A stretch of DNA of 64,000 nucleotides from Acidobacteriota bacterium (GCA_016715115.1 JADKBM010000004.1:558001-622000), one strand, 5' to 3'. Counted from the first letter of the stretch, positions 42,667 to 51,943 are shown. Notes: generated from the sequence alone by a model not told the origin. Made by a program: numbers and translations.

Positions 42667-44247
42667 ATGGCCCGCTATAACGCGAATTCACTTCTCAACT
42701 CGCTCAGAGGTAAGATTTGGCTTGCGACGAGCGCGATGGCGTTTTTTATCTGCACGTTCGGACTGATTTCGTATCTTGTCGTCTCGTTCGTTGTCGATGA
42801 CACGTTTTACGCGATCTTCGTTCCGTTCCTCGTTCTTGCCTTCGGCATAATGGTCTTCGGTTGGTGGCTTTCCAACGAACTCGTTACCCCGATTGAAAAG
42901 GTCGGGATGCTCGCCAAGAGTCTCGAAAGGAGCGCGACGACTTCATTGCCGAAAACAACCGGATCGGTCGAAACCGACGAACTTCTCCAGACGCTCCACC
43001 GTAACAGCCGCCAGATGCAGACCGTTGTTTCGCTGATGGATGAAGTCGCGAACGGAAATACGGACGTCGCGCTCTCGCCATTGCAAGGCTCGGACCGTTT
43101 GAGCGGCTCCTTTCAGAAACTGCTCGCCAAAGTTTCCGAATCGATCGACGCAAAACAACAGCTCGAAACTCTTCAGCTTGCGGTCGCGCAGGTGAAGGAC
43201 GATATCTCCACGGTTCGCAAGGGCAATCTCGCTGTCGAAATTCGCGCGGACTTCAAGGAGACGAAAGAGATCTCCGAGACACTCCGGTTTCTGATCAACA
43301 GCCTCTCGGAGATCGTCACGCAGATCCGACTTGATTCGGAGTTCTCGAGAACGAACGCGCACGAGATCCGGCAAACGCTCCAAGGCTTGATCAATCACAA
43401 GGAATCACGAGTACTCGACTTGAACGAGGCAGCCGCCGAACTTCGGAACATCCCGATCGGCATCGAGAAGATCGCCGATGACCTTTCAAAAGCGGTCGCG
43501 TTTGGCAACGATTCGCTTGAAGCTGCGCAGCGCGGAACGCGATTTACGCTTGAAAACCGCAATGGTCTTGGGTCGCTGCGCAAACAGATCCAGGAAGCGG
43601 TCGGCAGAATCAGCCGGCTGACGGAACGCTCGCAGGAGATCACAAAGATCGCAAAAACCGTCGAGGACATCGCTCACAGGACGAATATGATCGCCCTCAA
43701 CGCTTCGATCCAGGCTGGCGAGACGGGCGACAAGGCCTCCGGTTTCTCGGCCGTCACCGACGAGATCCAGCGTCTGGCGGAGCGGGCAGACAACACCAAC
43801 AAGCACATATCGGTGTTGAACAAATCGATCTCCGTCGAGATCGGCGAAGTCGAACGTTCTCTCGGCGCCGCAACCAAGGAGATCTCAGATCTCTCCAAAC
43901 TCGTTCTTGAAACCGGGAACAGCGTCGGCGAGGTCGAGAAATACCTCTCGCAGTTCGTCGGACTCCAGAAACAGATCACGGCGAATTCACGTGAGCAGAG
44001 CATTCGCAGCGAGCGCGCCTACAAGGTTTTCGAAGGCTCGATCGACGAGTCTGAGCGGATGATCGGCGACCTCCGGCAAACCGAGCAGTCGGTGGCAGGT
44101 TTTGCGGTCGCGTTGAAAAACATCGAAAACGCCGCGGCACCATTCAAACTCGGGGAGACGGCCGAGGAGACCTCCTCTGGACCGGATTATTCGATGTTCG
44201 GCAACGAAGTCGAAGAACGCAAATCGGAAGCGGTTGAAGCGCTTTAG
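42667..44247 (+). CDS. Methyl-accepting-chemotaxis-type transducer 1, membrane-anchored, atypical hairpin tip
   Basis: 526 residues with GGAG before the ATG. Two N-terminal helices (res. ~16-38 and ~44-66) are joined by only a few residues, so there is no periplasmic sensor domain. HAMP-like and coiled-coil segments follow, then a signalling hairpin RTNMIALNASIQAGETGDKA...FSAVTDEIQRLAERA. The canonical tip is E-A-A-R-A-G-E-x-G-x-G-F-A-V-V-A-x-E-V, so this copy deviates (SIQAGETGDKASGFSAV) while its neighbour is canonical. Possibly an accessory or intracellular-cue receptor. Eight bases from the next gene. Confidence 0.88.
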   Translation: MARYNANSLLNSLRGKIWLATSAMAFFICTFGLISYLVVSFVVDDTFYAIFVPFLVLAFGIMVFGWWLSNELVTPIEKVGMLAKSLERSATTSLPKTTGSVETDELLQTLHRNSRQMQTVVSLMDEVANGNTDVALSPLQGSDRLSGSFQKLLAKVSESIDAKQQLETLQLAVAQVKDDISTVRKGNLAVEIRADFKETKEISETLRFLINSLSEIVTQIRLDSEFSRTNAHEIRQTLQGLINHKESRVLDLNEAAAELRNIPIGIEKIADDLSKAVAFGNDSLEAAQRGTRFTLENRNGLGSLRKQIQEAVGRISRLTERSQEITKIAKTVEDIAHRTNMIALNASIQAGETGDKASGFSAVTDEIQRLAERADNTNKHISVLNKSISVEIGEVERSLGAATKEISDLSKLVLETGNSVGEVEKYLSQFVGLQKQITANSREQSIRSERAYKVFEGSIDESERMIGDLRQTEQSVAGFAVALKNIENAAAPFKLGETAEETSSGPDYSMFGNEVEERKSEAVEAL

Positions 44248-44255
44248 GGAGGAAT

Positions 44256-45779
44256 ATGTATCAATCGAATCTCTTGTGGAATCTCGTCACGCGGCTCTTC
44301 TCATTCTTCGCCGTGTTGTTTCTGCTTTTGGGAGGCGGACTTGTCGTCGCATCGCACTTCGGATTCACGCAGAACAAACTCGCCGGCGTTTTGACAACCG
44401 CGTTCGCGGTCGTGATGGCAGTTTTCGCGCTTCTCGCCCTGAATTACTCGACCCTGAAACTGAACCGCCAAATCCGCGACGCGGCCGAGGTCGCCCATCA
44501 GATCTCGAATGGCGAACTGTTTGAAGAACTGCCGGAAAACCACAGCGACCTCTTCGACGCGCTCAAGAATATCTCCGATTACCTGCAGGAAAAGAACAAC
44601 GTCACCGAGCGAATCGCCCTCGGCGATCTTTCGGCCGAAGTGTCGCCGCGTTCGGACACCGACGCTCTCGGAAACGCTTTCCGCAATATGATCGAAAAGC
44701 TCCGAGTTTCCGTCCAAACGCAAGAAGAGCGGGACCTGCTCGAACGTTCGATCCGCAAGCTGCTCGAAGAAGTTTCGGATGTGGCCGATGGCGATCTGAC
44801 GGTCCACGCCGAGGTTTCCGCGGAAATGACAGGTGCCATTGCGCAGGCATTCAACCTGATGACGAAGAATCTGCGCTCGCTGATCAAACAGGTCAAAGAC
44901 GTGACGTTTCAGATCTCGACGTCGGCGAATGCGATCAACGATACGACGGAACAGCTCGCACGCGGCAGCGAGGCGCAGGCGTCGCAGATCTCGAGGACCA
45001 CATCTGCGATCTCGCAGATGGCGTTGAGGATCCAGGAAGTTTCGGAGAACGCCACGCTCTCGGCCCAGGTTGCGGCCGATTCGCTCGGCAATGCCCGTTA
45101 TGGAACGCAGGCGGTGCAGGACAACATCAACGCGATGAACTCGATCCGCAAACAGGTTCAAGAAACCGCGAAACGCATCAAGAAGTTGGGTGAACGCTCG
45201 CAGGAGATCTCGCACATCGTCGCGCTTATCAACGACCTTTCGGACCGCACGAGCTTGCTGGCGCTAAACGCCAGCCTGCAAGCGGCCGCTGCCGGTGAGG
45301 CCGGCCAAGGATTTGCGACCGTGGCTGAAGAGGTCGAACGGCTTGCCGAACGCTCGAATCTACTGACGCAGCAGATCAGCGCGCTGACACAGACCATCCA
45401 GTCTGAAACCAAAGACGTCGTCGCGTCGATGGAAGAAACGATCCACGAGGTCGTCATCGGTTCGACGCTCGCCGACAAGGCCGGTCAAACGCTGATCGAG
45501 ATCGAGCAGGTCTCGACTCGTCTTGCGGTGCTGATCAATTCGATCTCCGAGTCCGCCAAACAGCAGGCCGCGAGTTCGGATGACATATCAAAGGCGATGA
45601 CCAACATCTCGCAGGTCACGGAACTCGTCCAACTTGGCTCGCAGCGCGCTGCCGATTCCGTCAAGCTGCTTGTCGAGCTTTCGGACGAACTTCGCGTTTC
45701 GATCGCGCCGTTCAAACTTCCCGAGGACCGCCGCCCGCCGCGTCGCCAAACGCCGGAATCCACCGCGTTCTTGAACTAA
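44256..45779 (+). CDS. Methyl-accepting-chemotaxis-type transducer 2 (PilJ-like), no periplasmic domain
   Basis: 507 residues. Start preceded by GGGAGG at close spacing. Two hydrophobic N-terminal segments (FFAVLFLLLGGGLVVASHFG and GVLTTAFAVVMAVFALLAL) separated by ~10 residues; then two HAMP-like repeats (QISNGELFEELPENHS; DGDLTVHAEVS) and the standard hairpin RTSLLALNASLQAAAAGEAGQGFATVAEEVERLAERS. Methylation sites cannot be assigned from sequence by eye. It should sense from the membrane or cytoplasm and signal to CheA through CheW. Confidence 0.92.
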   Translation: MYQSNLLWNLVTRLFSFFAVLFLLLGGGLVVASHFGFTQNKLAGVLTTAFAVVMAVFALLALNYSTLKLNRQIRDAAEVAHQISNGELFEELPENHSDLFDALKNISDYLQEKNNVTERIALGDLSAEVSPRSDTDALGNAFRNMIEKLRVSVQTQEERDLLERSIRKLLEEVSDVADGDLTVHAEVSAEMTGAIAQAFNLMTKNLRSLIKQVKDVTFQISTSANAINDTTEQLARGSEAQASQISRTTSAISQMALRIQEVSENATLSAQVAADSLGNARYGTQAVQDNINAMNSIRKQVQETAKRIKKLGERSQEISHIVALINDLSDRTSLLALNASLQAAAAGEAGQGFATVAEEVERLAERSNLLTQQISALTQTIQSETKDVVASMEETIHEVVIGSTLADKAGQTLIEIEQVSTRLAVLINSISESAKQQAASSDDISKAMTNISQVTELVQLGSQRAADSVKLLVELSDELRVSIAPFKLPEDRRPPRRQTPESTAFLN

Positions 45780-45806
45780 TCACCAGAATCGCAGATCCAA
45801 AATCGT

Positions 45807-48641
45807 ATGAGTACCGGTCACTTGCAAGCGTTTATCGAAGAGGCGGAAAGCTATCTGCCGATGATCCGAAACCTGATCCTGGTTTGTGGCCAGGAGCGGA
45901 GCAACGGCAGCGAACTCGAAACCTCCCTTCGCTATTCGCAGGCCATCAAGGACGCGGCGACGATGACCGGTTTGATCGAGATCGGCAAGTCCAGCGAGAA
46001 GCTGGAATTCGAGATCGCGGACGTGATTGCCGGCCGGCAGCCGATCGCCGATGTGCAGACCCGAACGATCCTCGACAGACTCGCCCAAGTCGAGGCGCTG
46101 CTCGCGAAAGCGCAACTGACCAATGATGATTTTTCAATCAATCTCGACGGTTTCCTCGATGAATCGTTCGAGAATCTGACACAGCACAACGGCAGGCAGG
46201 TGACCGCCGAGGTAACCGAAACAGTTCCGGAAACGGTCGAAGAAGTCGATCTCGAGGGCTTCGAGATCGACGAAGAAATGCTCGAGATCTTCGCGATGGA
46301 AGCCGAAGACTTGCTGCGCAACATCCAAACCAATCTCCAGACCCTTGAATCGAAACCGAACGAACGTGAGGCATTGCTTGAGATCCGGCGCAACGCGCAT
46401 ACGCTGAAGGGCTCGGCGGGAATCGTCGGACTAAAACCTTTGTCGGACCTGGCGCACCGTGTCGAGGACCTGCTTGATTTCGTTTCCGAGCAGGAGATAG
46501 AGGGCGACCGTAAGATCTTCGAACTGCTTATGGCCTCGACCGATTGTTTGAGCGCGCTCGCCGCGGGTGAGAGTTCTCCGGAACTTTCGCAGCGAATCTC
46601 AAGGCTCTACAAAGACTTCGAAAACGCGCTCAAATCGCTGAAGCTTGAAGACGAATGGGAAGAATCGATCGCCGAAGTGCCGTCCGTAGAAAAACCGGTA
46701 TCGGTTGCCGCCAAAACTGCCGAGCCCACGGTTCCGCAGACGGAACCGACTCCGAAGTCAGTGATTCGCGTATCGCTCGAAAAACTTGACGAGCTGGTCC
46801 GACTCGTCGGCGATCTGGTGCTCACACGCTCGGTCTTTGAACAACGTCTCGGCGACCTGGAACGACAGGCCGGTGAGCTGCGCCACAGTACCGAGCGACT
46901 CAAGAAGTCGACCGGCAAGCTCGAAACCGATTTCGAAGCCTCGATGCTCGGCGGCAATGGACTTGGATTCTCGCAAACCCTGAACTCCGCGCGCCAGCCG
47001 CACCAATTCGACTCGCTTGAGTTCGACCGCTACACGGAGTTTCATCAAACCACCCGCGAACTTCTTGAAACGACCGGCGACGCCACGACGATCAACTCCG
47101 AACTCGACAACTTGCGAGGCAGTCTCGAACTCCTCTACGACGGGCAGAGCCGTTTGATCGACGAACTGCAGGACAGACTCCTGCGGCTTCGGATGGTGCG
47201 ATTCGACTCGCTCGCAGCCCGGCTCAACCGGACGGTGCGCGTGACGTGCGAACAGGAATGCAAGAGTGCTGAACTTGTCATCGAAGGCGAAGCGACCGAG
47301 GTCGACACACAGATCATTGACGCGCTTGTCGAACCGCTGCTTCATCTTCTGCGGAACGCCGTCGCCCACGGGATCGAGTCGCCGGACACGCGACGGATGC
47401 TCGGCAAACCGGAGAAAGGAAAGATAGTTCTCCGCATTCACAGCGAAGGCACGCATATCGTTCTGACGCTCAAAGACGACGGCCGCGGCATATCGGCGTC
47501 GGCGCTCAAGGAAAAGGCGCTTCAGAGCGGCGCGATCAACGCCGAGGAGGCCGCCGCGATGTCCGAACAGGAAGCATATTCGCTCTGTTTTCTGCCTGGC
47601 ATCACGACCGCCGAGACCCTTCGCCAGACCGCCGGACGCGGGGTCGGGATGAACATCATCAGGGAAAGCGTGATTCGCCGCCAGGGCACGATTCGAATCG
47701 ATTCGGAACTCCAGAAAGGAACCGAGATCACGATCCGGATGCCAATGGCGCTCGCCGTGACGCGCGGCCTTTTGGTGAAAGTCGCCGGGCAAGTCTTCGC
47801 TCTGCCGATGAAACTGGTCAAGAAACTCACGGAGATCCCGGCCGAAGATCTGTCATTCGTTCTTGTTCAGAACACGGCGGCGATCGATGGCGTGGAGTAT
47901 CCGGCCACACATTTGAACTCGTTGCTTCGGCAATCCCGAAACCAAACGCGCCGGGAAAGCGCCTCGGTGCTTCTGGTCGATACGCTTGAAACCTCGTCGG
48001 CGCTGCTCGTCGATGAAGTTCTTCGCGCCGACGAGATCGTCATCAAACCGCTCGGCTCACCATTGCAGGATTTCCCGCACTTGCTCGGCGTGACGATCCT
48101 TGGCGACGGCAGCGTCGTGCCCGTGCTCGACCTGATCTACTTGCTGAAACATCAGGTTCAGGCGCCACGGCCGCAGTTTTTGGTGCAGTTCGAGAACAAA
48201 GTGCCGGAGACCGTCGCTCCTGCGGATGAGATTCCGTTCGAGTCGCCGGTTGAACCGCAGACGCTCCGCGTGATGGTCGTCGACGACAGTCCGAGCGTCC
48301 GGCACATTATGTCGAAGCTGATCAAAAACGCCGGATGGGAAGCGATCGTCGCGAAGGATGGACTCGAGGCTCTCGATCTTCTGCAATCGACAGAATCCCT
48401 GCCGAACGTGATCCTGACCGACGTCGAAATGCCGCGAATGAACGGCTACGATCTGCTCGCGTCGTTGAAAGGAAATGATTCGCTGAAACAGATTCCGGTG
48501 ATTATGATCACTTCACGTGCGAGCGAAAAGCACGAGCAAAAAGCGATCGAACTCGGCGTTTCGTCGTATTTGACTAAGCCCTTCGATGATTCGTTCCTGG
48601 TTGACGAGATCAAAAACCTGACCGAATCGGTCGCCGCCTAA
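45807..48641 (+). CDS. Hybrid chemotaxis histidine kinase CheA with C-terminal receiver (ChpA/PilL-like)
   Basis: 944 residues. Residues 1-105 look like an HPt-type helical domain without a histidine. A second HPt carries His198 in RRNAHTLKGSAG. A dimerisation-type segment is VRLVGDLVLTRSVFEQRL (332-349), with long coiled coil between. The ATPase has the N box LLHLLRNAVAHGIE (511-524), DDGRG (557-561) and GRGVGMN (610-616). A CheW-like P5 domain covers ~650-790 and the receiver ~820-940, with phospho-Asp872 in LTDVEMPRMNGY and Lys in YLTKPFD. Matches the Pil-Chp/Frz type kinases that control type IV pili or surface behaviour. No pil genes, CheR or CheB are in the window. Confidence 0.93.
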   Translation: MSTGHLQAFIEEAESYLPMIRNLILVCGQERSNGSELETSLRYSQAIKDAATMTGLIEIGKSSEKLEFEIADVIAGRQPIADVQTRTILDRLAQVEALLAKAQLTNDDFSINLDGFLDESFENLTQHNGRQVTAEVTETVPETVEEVDLEGFEIDEEMLEIFAMEAEDLLRNIQTNLQTLESKPNEREALLEIRRNAHTLKGSAGIVGLKPLSDLAHRVEDLLDFVSEQEIEGDRKIFELLMASTDCLSALAAGESSPELSQRISRLYKDFENALKSLKLEDEWEESIAEVPSVEKPVSVAAKTAEPTVPQTEPTPKSVIRVSLEKLDELVRLVGDLVLTRSVFEQRLGDLERQAGELRHSTERLKKSTGKLETDFEASMLGGNGLGFSQTLNSARQPHQFDSLEFDRYTEFHQTTRELLETTGDATTINSELDNLRGSLELLYDGQSRLIDELQDRLLRLRMVRFDSLAARLNRTVRVTCEQECKSAELVIEGEATEVDTQIIDALVEPLLHLLRNAVAHGIESPDTRRMLGKPEKGKIVLRIHSEGTHIVLTLKDDGRGISASALKEKALQSGAINAEEAAAMSEQEAYSLCFLPGITTAETLRQTAGRGVGMNIIRESVIRRQGTIRIDSELQKGTEITIRMPMALAVTRGLLVKVAGQVFALPMKLVKKLTEIPAEDLSFVLVQNTAAIDGVEYPATHLNSLLRQSRNQTRRESASVLLVDTLETSSALLVDEVLRADEIVIKPLGSPLQDFPHLLGVTILGDGSVVPVLDLIYLLKHQVQAPRPQFLVQFENKVPETVAPADEIPFESPVEPQTLRVMVVDDSPSVRHIMSKLIKNAGWEAIVAKDGLEALDLLQSTESLPNVILTDVEMPRMNGYDLLASLKGNDSLKQIPVIMITSRASEKHEQKAIELGVSSYLTKPFDDSFLVDEIKNLTESVAA

Positions 48642-48691
48642 CGTCGGAACCTACCAACGATCTGGCCCGGTCAGAAAGGACCGGATTCTCT

Positions 48692-49402
48692 TCATTTCCT
48701 GGGCGGCTTGCTCGGCCGGATCTCGATCTTGCTCGGAAGCGCCCTTGGGTTCATCGCGAGCAGATCCATCACGACGTCGGCGATGTCCTCGGGCTGCAAT
48801 TGCCAGCCGTTTTCCTTCGACGGCGAGTCGCCGCCGAAATATGTGTTGACCGAGCCCGGACACACGTAACTTACCTTGATATCGTCTTGTCTCACTTCCT
48901 GCATCAGCGCTTCCGAAAATCCGTTGAGTCCGAACTTCGAAGCGTTGTATGCGGCCATCCGCGGATGCGCGTTCTGGCCCGCGAGCGACGAGATGTTGAT
49001 GATGTAACCGCCGCCGCGTTCGCGAAGCATCGGAACAGCGTAATGACACGCGTAAAATACGCCGAACAGATTGGTTTCGAGCGTTTGGCGAAATTCTTCT
49101 CCGGACAGTTCCTCGACGGTCTTGCCGAAAACTCCCATTCCCGCGTTGTTGATCAGGATGTCGACGCCGCCGAAAACGCGTTTCGCTTCTTCGAGCATCA
49201 TCCTGACCTGATCCTCGCTGCGGACGTCGCATACTTCGCCCTCGACCGTGCCCGACGCCGAGAGCTGTTCGAGCGCACGTTTCAGTTCCGGTTTGTTGCG
49301 CGCGCAGATGAAGACCCGCGCCCCCGATTCGAGCAAACGCTCGGCGATGGCATATCCGATTCCCTTTGTTGCGCCCGTAACGACGGCTACTCTAATTTCC
49401 AT
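48692..49402 (-). CDS. Short-chain dehydrogenase/reductase
   Basis: 236 residues. Cofactor-binding VTGATKGIGYAIAERLLESGARV with an Arg at the end of beta-2 (ICARNKPELKRAL), pointing to NADP(H). NNAGMGVFG, the catalytic Ser in INISSLAG, and YNASK (catalytic Tyr/Lys). Full classical SDR set. Substrate unknown. It converges on cheA with a 50-base gap and lies four bases after the stop of... the preceding minus-strand gene ends further along at 49407, so the SDR is transcribed after, or independently of, that gene. Confidence 0.88.
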   Translation of the reverse strand: MEIRVAVVTGATKGIGYAIAERLLESGARVFICARNKPELKRALEQLSASGTVEGEVCDVRSEDQVRMMLEEAKRVFGGVDILINNAGMGVFGKTVEELSGEEFRQTLETNLFGVFYACHYAVPMLRERGGGYIINISSLAGQNAHPRMAAYNASKFGLNGFSEALMQEVRQDDIKVSYVCPGSVNTYFGGDSPSKENGWQLQPEDIADVVMDLLAMNPRALPSKIEIRPSKPPRK

Positions 49403-49406
49403 ATTC

Positions 49407-50231
49407 TTATGCTGACGGTTTGCTGTCGGACTTCTTCTTAGGGAATTTGATCCGTGGCGATTCCCGCCTTTCGAGCTCTTTCCAAACGATCGTTACCGAA
49501 CCGTCGCTGTCCTTCCGAACGATGCGAAAGGCGAGCGTCATATCGATCCGTTTGTCGCCCTCGAGAAGATCGAAGCGCCAGCCTCGAAACGACCTTATCA
49601 CGTTTCCGCGATAAGCGATGATGCGCATCGCATAGGTCGTGTTTTCGATCGCTTTCGCGACCTTCCGGTATTCGTGTTTTCCGGCGACGACGCCGTTGAT
49701 CAACTGCATATACTGATCTTTGGCAGCGACTGCGGCCGGATACGGCGCGAAATCCCGGAGGTAATCGAAGCCGTCCGATTCGAGCGATACACGGTCGAGC
49801 GCGACGTCGCCGAGATTCGTCATCATACCCTGCGTCAGTATCCCGTCGCTGACCAGATGGCCGTTTTTGAGTCGGATATCCGATAGAACCTCAAGCGTGT
49901 GTTCGCGCTCGCGGAACGAATAAAACGAGCTTTCCGGAATCGCGTTGCGGCAGACTTCGTCGGCCTTGAGGATGTTCATATTGTCGTAGCATCCAAGGTC
50001 GGGCAGCAAGCGAACGATGCCGGTGCGCGGTTGGTCGAGAAGCTCGGCAAACTTGGCGACGTCCCGCGGATCCGGTTGAAGCCTTTTTTTTTGCTCCCTG
50101 GTCGGCTTCGTACGAAGCGGCCAAACCCCCGCGCGTTTGATCATCGTCAAACTCGGACGCGTCGACTGCGCGATAACAACGCCGCCAAGCAATAACAAAA
50201 TACACGCCAACGTTATGCATCGGATTCCCAT
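49407..50231 (-). CDS. Secreted protein of unknown function
   Basis: 274 residues from MGIRCITLACILLLLGGVVIAQ, which has an AGAGG box. The longer frame upstream is mostly leader and includes a separate candidate peptide gene. Signal peptide ending near residue 22. The mature part has two cysteines (DLGCYDNMN, DEVCRNA) and no recognised domain. A charged region (RAGVWPLRTKPTREQKKRLQPDPRDVAKF) follows the signal, and the C-terminus is basic (RIKFPKKKSDSKPSA). Likely periplasmic or lipoprotein-independent secreted. In a minus-strand run after gatB; the stop is four bases before the SDR start, so they may be cotranscribed. Confidence 0.65.
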   Translation of the reverse strand: MGIRCITLACILLLLGGVVIAQSTRPSLTMIKRAGVWPLRTKPTREQKKRLQPDPRDVAKFAELLDQPRTGIVRLLPDLGCYDNMNILKADEVCRNAIPESSFYSFREREHTLEVLSDIRLKNGHLVSDGILTQGMMTNLGDVALDRVSLESDGFDYLRDFAPYPAAVAAKDQYMQLINGVVAGKHEYRKVAKAIENTTYAMRIIAYRGNVIRSFRGWRFDLLEGDKRIDMTLAFRIVRKDSDGSVTIVWKELERRESPRIKFPKKKSDSKPSA

Positions 50232-50259
50232 AAAACCTCTTGTTTCAATCACATAGTTT

Positions 50260-50355
50260 TCACGCGCGATCAACTCGAATGAACTGCCCAAAGACTCCCA
50301 AAACGCAAACCGCGAGTATCGCCGCAATTGCCGCCGATTCTCGCGATATGTTCAT
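50260..50355 (-). CDS. Candidate 31-residue membrane peptide
   Basis: Reading on the minus strand: ATG at 50355 with AGAGAGG eight bases upstream, 31 codons and TGA at 50260. The peptide is MNISRESAAIAAILAVC followed by VLGVFGQFIRVDRA, i.e. a polar N-terminus, one hydrophobic helix and a basic C-terminus. It sits between gatB (stop at 50373) and the secreted protein gene. Small size prevents family recognition; a chance frame is possible, but the ribosome-binding site and helix make it worth keeping. Confidence 0.45.
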   Translation of the reverse strand: MNISRESAAIAAILAVCVLGVFGQFIRVDRA

Positions 50356-50372
50356 AAAAATTCCTCTCTTCG

Positions 50373-51842
50373 CTATAGTTTGGCTTTCAGTACTTCGTTG
50401 ACGATCTTCGGATTCGCCTTGCCTCCGGAGGCCTTCATCACCTGTCCGACAAAAAACCCGAAGAGCTTTTCATTGCCGCCACGATAAGCGTTTACCTGAT
50501 TCTCGTTATTTTGAATGATCTCGTCAACAATTTTTTCGATCGCCGACGCGTCCGAGATCTGTTCGAATCCTTTTTCAAGAATCACCTGCGCCGGCGTCTT
50601 GCCGAAGTTGAACATCTCGACCAGCACTTCCTTCGCCTGATTGTTGTTGATCGCGCCGGTATCGATCGTTTTGATGAGCGCCGCGAAATTCTCGGCGCTG
50701 ACGTCGGATTCATCGGCGGACTTTCCGGAATTGTTCAGTTCGCGGACGAATTCCGAAATGACAAAGTTTGCCGTCGTGCGCGGGTTGCCCGAGAGCCTCG
50801 CCGCCGTTTCGTAAAACGCGGCGAGCGATCTGTCGCCGATGATCTGCGAAGCGTCCCCGAAAGACAGTCCGAATTCAGCCATAAACCGGTCCCGCATCGC
50901 ATCCGGCAACTCCGGCAATTCCGCGCGAACCGATTCGACGAACGCGCGCGAGACCACGAGCGGCTGAAGATCCGGTTCCGGAAAATAACGATAGTCGTGC
51001 GCGTCCTCCTTCGTACGCATTACCCGCGTCCGGTTGTTCTTTTCGTCCCACAGACGCGTTTCCTGCGACACGCCCTCGCCGGCTTCGTGCGCCTCGATCT
51101 GCCGCTCGATCTCATACTCGATCGCCTTTTGCATAAAGCGCACCGAGTTCAGATTCTTGAGCTCGACCTTGTTGCGGAATTCTTCCTCGCCGACCTTGCG
51201 GACCGAAACGTTCGCCTCGCAACGAAGATTTCCTTTTTCCATATCTGCGTCCGAAGCTCCGACCCATTGCAGGACGCGGCGGACGTGGTTGACGTAATCG
51301 TACGCCTGCCACGAGGTCCGAAAATCGGGCGCGGTGACGATCTCGCCGAGCGGCGTTCCAGCGCGGTTGAGATCGATGTACGAGTATTTGTCGACTTCGG
51401 GCAGACCCTCGTGAACGTTCTTGCCGGCGTCTTCTTCGAGATGCATCCGCTCGATCCGGATCGTCATCGGCTGCCAGTCGTGCGCGCGGCCCGATTCGTC
51501 GCGTTCGGACGTCATAATCGTGAGTTCGCCGTCCGACGAGAACGGTTTGTCGTATTGCGAGATCTGATAGCCCTTCGGAAGGTCCGGATAAAAGTAGTTC
51601 TTGCGCGAGAAAACCGAGGTTTGGTTGATATTGAGCCCGAGCGCCAGCGCCGCCTTGGCGCCATATTCGACCACCTTTTCGTTCAGGACCGGCAACGCGC
51701 CAGGCAATCCGAGACAAACCGGGCACGTGTTCGAATTCGGCTCGTGACCGAAACTGGTCGCACACCCGCAAAAGATCTTCGTCTCCGTCGCCAACTGCGC
51801 GTGGATCTCCATCCCGATAACTGCTTCCCAACCTTCTTTCAT
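50373..51842 (-). CDS. gatB: Aspartyl/glutamyl-tRNA(Asn/Gln) amidotransferase subunit B
   Basis: 489 residues from the ATG at 51842; a TTG four codons earlier is less likely. Family start WEAVIGMEIHAQLATETKIFCGC with CPVCLGLPGALPVLN (zinc ligands CxC...CxxC). The kinase-like cradle domain (YFYPDLPKGYQISQYDKP, NRAGTPLGEIVTAPDF) is followed by the C-terminal helical and YqeY-like tail ending GGKANPKIVNEVL. With GatA and GatC (not in this window) it makes Gln-tRNA and/or Asn-tRNA by transamidation. The genome thus likely lacks one of the direct synthetases. Last codon is followed by the small-peptide ribosome-binding site. Confidence 0.96.
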   Translation of the reverse strand: MKEGWEAVIGMEIHAQLATETKIFCGCATSFGHEPNSNTCPVCLGLPGALPVLNEKVVEYGAKAALALGLNINQTSVFSRKNYFYPDLPKGYQISQYDKPFSSDGELTIMTSERDESGRAHDWQPMTIRIERMHLEEDAGKNVHEGLPEVDKYSYIDLNRAGTPLGEIVTAPDFRTSWQAYDYVNHVRRVLQWVGASDADMEKGNLRCEANVSVRKVGEEEFRNKVELKNLNSVRFMQKAIEYEIERQIEAHEAGEGVSQETRLWDEKNNRTRVMRTKEDAHDYRYFPEPDLQPLVVSRAFVESVRAELPELPDAMRDRFMAEFGLSFGDASQIIGDRSLAAFYETAARLSGNPRTTANFVISEFVRELNNSGKSADESDVSAENFAALIKTIDTGAINNNQAKEVLVEMFNFGKTPAQVILEKGFEQISDASAIEKIVDEIIQNNENQVNAYRGGNEKLFGFFVGQVMKASGGKANPKIVNEVLKAKL

Positions 51843-51890
51843 AATTGAGTTCAATGATAATGCAGTAGACGGCAGACAGTAAAACTCGGC

Positions 51891-51940
51891 ATTTGGGATT
51901 TCGGATTCGGATTTGGGATTTGGGATTTGGGATTTCGTTG
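51891..51940. repeat. GATTTGG-type heptamer array beside the TcmP island
   Basis: ATTTGGG, ATTTCGG, ATTCGG, then three perfect ATTTGGG units and ATTTCGT, ending three bases before the stop codon of the DUF5131 gene (51944, minus strand). Same family as at 28274-28330 and 30641-30752. It fills most of the gap between gatB and the island. Confidence 0.8.
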
Positions 51941-51943
51941 AAT

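Noticed and set aside
48667..48684. CCGGTC-AGAAAG-GACCGG hairpin between cheA and the SDR gene as a terminator
   Set aside because: Only six base pairs and no T-run on either strand; may be weakly bidirectional but unsupported.
50511..51848. 445-codon plus-strand frame across gatB
   Set aside because: Complete overlap with a secure gatB; composition RFxRRxR-like typical of mirror frames.
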